64,000 nt of DNA from Ensifer sp. LC163 (GTDB lineage: Bacteria; Pseudomonadota; Alphaproteobacteria; Rhizobiales; Rhizobiaceae), in assembly GCF_001695855.1 (NCBI RefSeq), contig NZ_MBSS01000023.1, forward strand, positions 372,001 through 436,000. The letters run 5' to 3'. Within the stretch, counting starts at the first letter, position 1; each line of letters opens with the position of its first letter. Below the pieces are notes generated by a model, which made no database searches, was not told the origin of the DNA, and was given only the letters and a program-made list of their open reading frames with translations. Positions 63,480-64,000 of this stretch are shown in pieces. Both the position numbers and the translations under genes were made by a program.

Positions 63480-64000
63480 CTTGCCAGCAACGCCAGCAGC
63501 GCTCCCGCTGCAAATCCCATCAGAACGAAGAGGAGCAGCACGAGTGGCTTGGTGTCGCCGCCCGCGCGCTTCTGAAGTGTGGAAAGGGTCTTTTCCATGC
63601 CTGCCACGACGCCATCCATCCGCAGCAGATGCACGTCCAGATCGTCAAGCCGCCGGCTCATCTCGGCACGAAGGCCATCGATGCCGGCGTTCGGATCGTC
63701 CGTTCCGTCGGTCGGTGCCGCATCCGCGCCGACTGACGGAACGCGCTGCAGTGAACGTTGAGAAACCTGCAACTGCCGCTGCGCAGCCATGAGCACGTCC
63801 AGTTTGTCGAGCACCCTGGTCAACGGTGCCGCGATCAGCGCCTCGGCTGCTTGCTCGTCAGGCTGCGGCACGCGCAGAGGCTGGCCCGCGCCGTCTCCGG
63901 TGATTGCCACGACGACGAGATCGCGGCTGCGCTTCTGCACCGCCTCCGGCAGGGCGATCTCGAATGCATGCTTGCCGTCTCCAATCCCGTTTCGCTTGAG
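63476..64000 (-). CDS. Membrane-anchored coiled-coil protein, 5' end beyond the window
   Basis: At least 174 codons; the frame is still open at base 64000, and a GTG at 63940 is unlikely to be the true start. The visible part begins with a beta-rich phrase (GDGKHAFEIALPEAVQKR) shared with polysaccharide-related proteins. A helical region follows (LRAEMSRRLDDLDVHLLRMD) and a single C-terminal membrane helix (PLVLLLFVLMGFAAGALLAL). It overlaps the next gene by 4 bp and is therefore upstream in the same operon. Function unknown. Confidence 0.65.
   Translation of the reverse strand, partial: LKRNGIGDGKHAFEIALPEAVQKRSRDLVVVAITGDGAGQPLRVPQPDEQAAEALIAAPLTRVLDKLDVLMAAQRQLQVSQRSLQRVPSVGADAAPTDGTDDPNAGIDGLRAEMSRRLDDLDVHLLRMDGVVAGMEKTLSTLQKRAGGDTKPLVLLLFVLMGFAAGALLALLAR

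Overview
The window looks like part of a secondary replicon (megaplasmid or chromid) of a Rhizobiaceae bacterium in the Sinorhizobium/Ensifer/Rhizobium group. The evidence is a complete repA-repB-repC cassette (21.8-25.5 kb), five copies of the 16-bp palindrome GTTGACAGCTGTCAAC on both sides of it, four copies of a ~105-bp two-palindrome element of the rhizobial RIME type, a DUF1612-type plasmid protein, an IRO-like iron box (TGA-N9-TCA), and high-GC codon use. No rRNA, tRNA, CRISPR array or intact insertion sequence was seen.

Region 1 (0-15 kb) is a catabolic island. A minus-strand operon, pxpA-accB-accC-pxpB-pxpC, joins the 5-oxoprolinase subunits to a biotin carrier and a biotin carboxylase. 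Together these are the parts of a urea-carboxylase-like enzyme split over separate genes. A tandem-domain GntR regulator and a LysR regulator flank it. A second minus-strand operon holds a crotonase, a polyamine-type ABC importer with a fused PotB-PotC permease, an acyl-CoA ligase and a ProC-type reductase. It diverges from an IclR gene across a clear inverted repeat. I infer uptake and CoA-dependent breakdown of a cyclic nitrogen compound.

Region 2 (15-19 kb) is shaped by RIME elements. One ends a truncated quinone-reductase gene and another supplies the stop codon of an M20 amidohydrolase.

Region 3 (19-27 kb) is the replication and partition core: a DUF1612 protein, a long non-coding stretch with four parS-like palindromes, repC, a counter-transcribed RNA, repB and repA, then a fifth palindrome.

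Region 4 (27-37.5 kb) has a HutC-like regulator without a standard start codon, a hydrolase, an adenylate cyclase, a two-component system, and a FecI-FecR-TonB receptor set behind an IRO-like box.

Region 5 (37.5-45.6 kb) is an amide-responsive operon: AmiC sensor, AmiR/ANTAR antiterminator, a dipeptide-type ABC importer and a formamidase/acetamidase. An intrinsic terminator sits just before the amiC start, so AmiR-controlled read-through is likely.

Region 6 (45.6-57.2 kb) carries many small envelope and stress genes, an ArsR-SRPBCC pair, a membrane methyltransferase / lone E2 acyltransferase / SDR-SEC-C cassette, an L,D-transpeptidase, a GST and an MFS transporter. Region 7 (57.8-64 kb) is a minus-strand surface-polysaccharide operon (galU, pyruvyl transferase, GT4 glycosyltransferase, a degenerate glycosyltransferase-like protein, and a gene running off the right edge).
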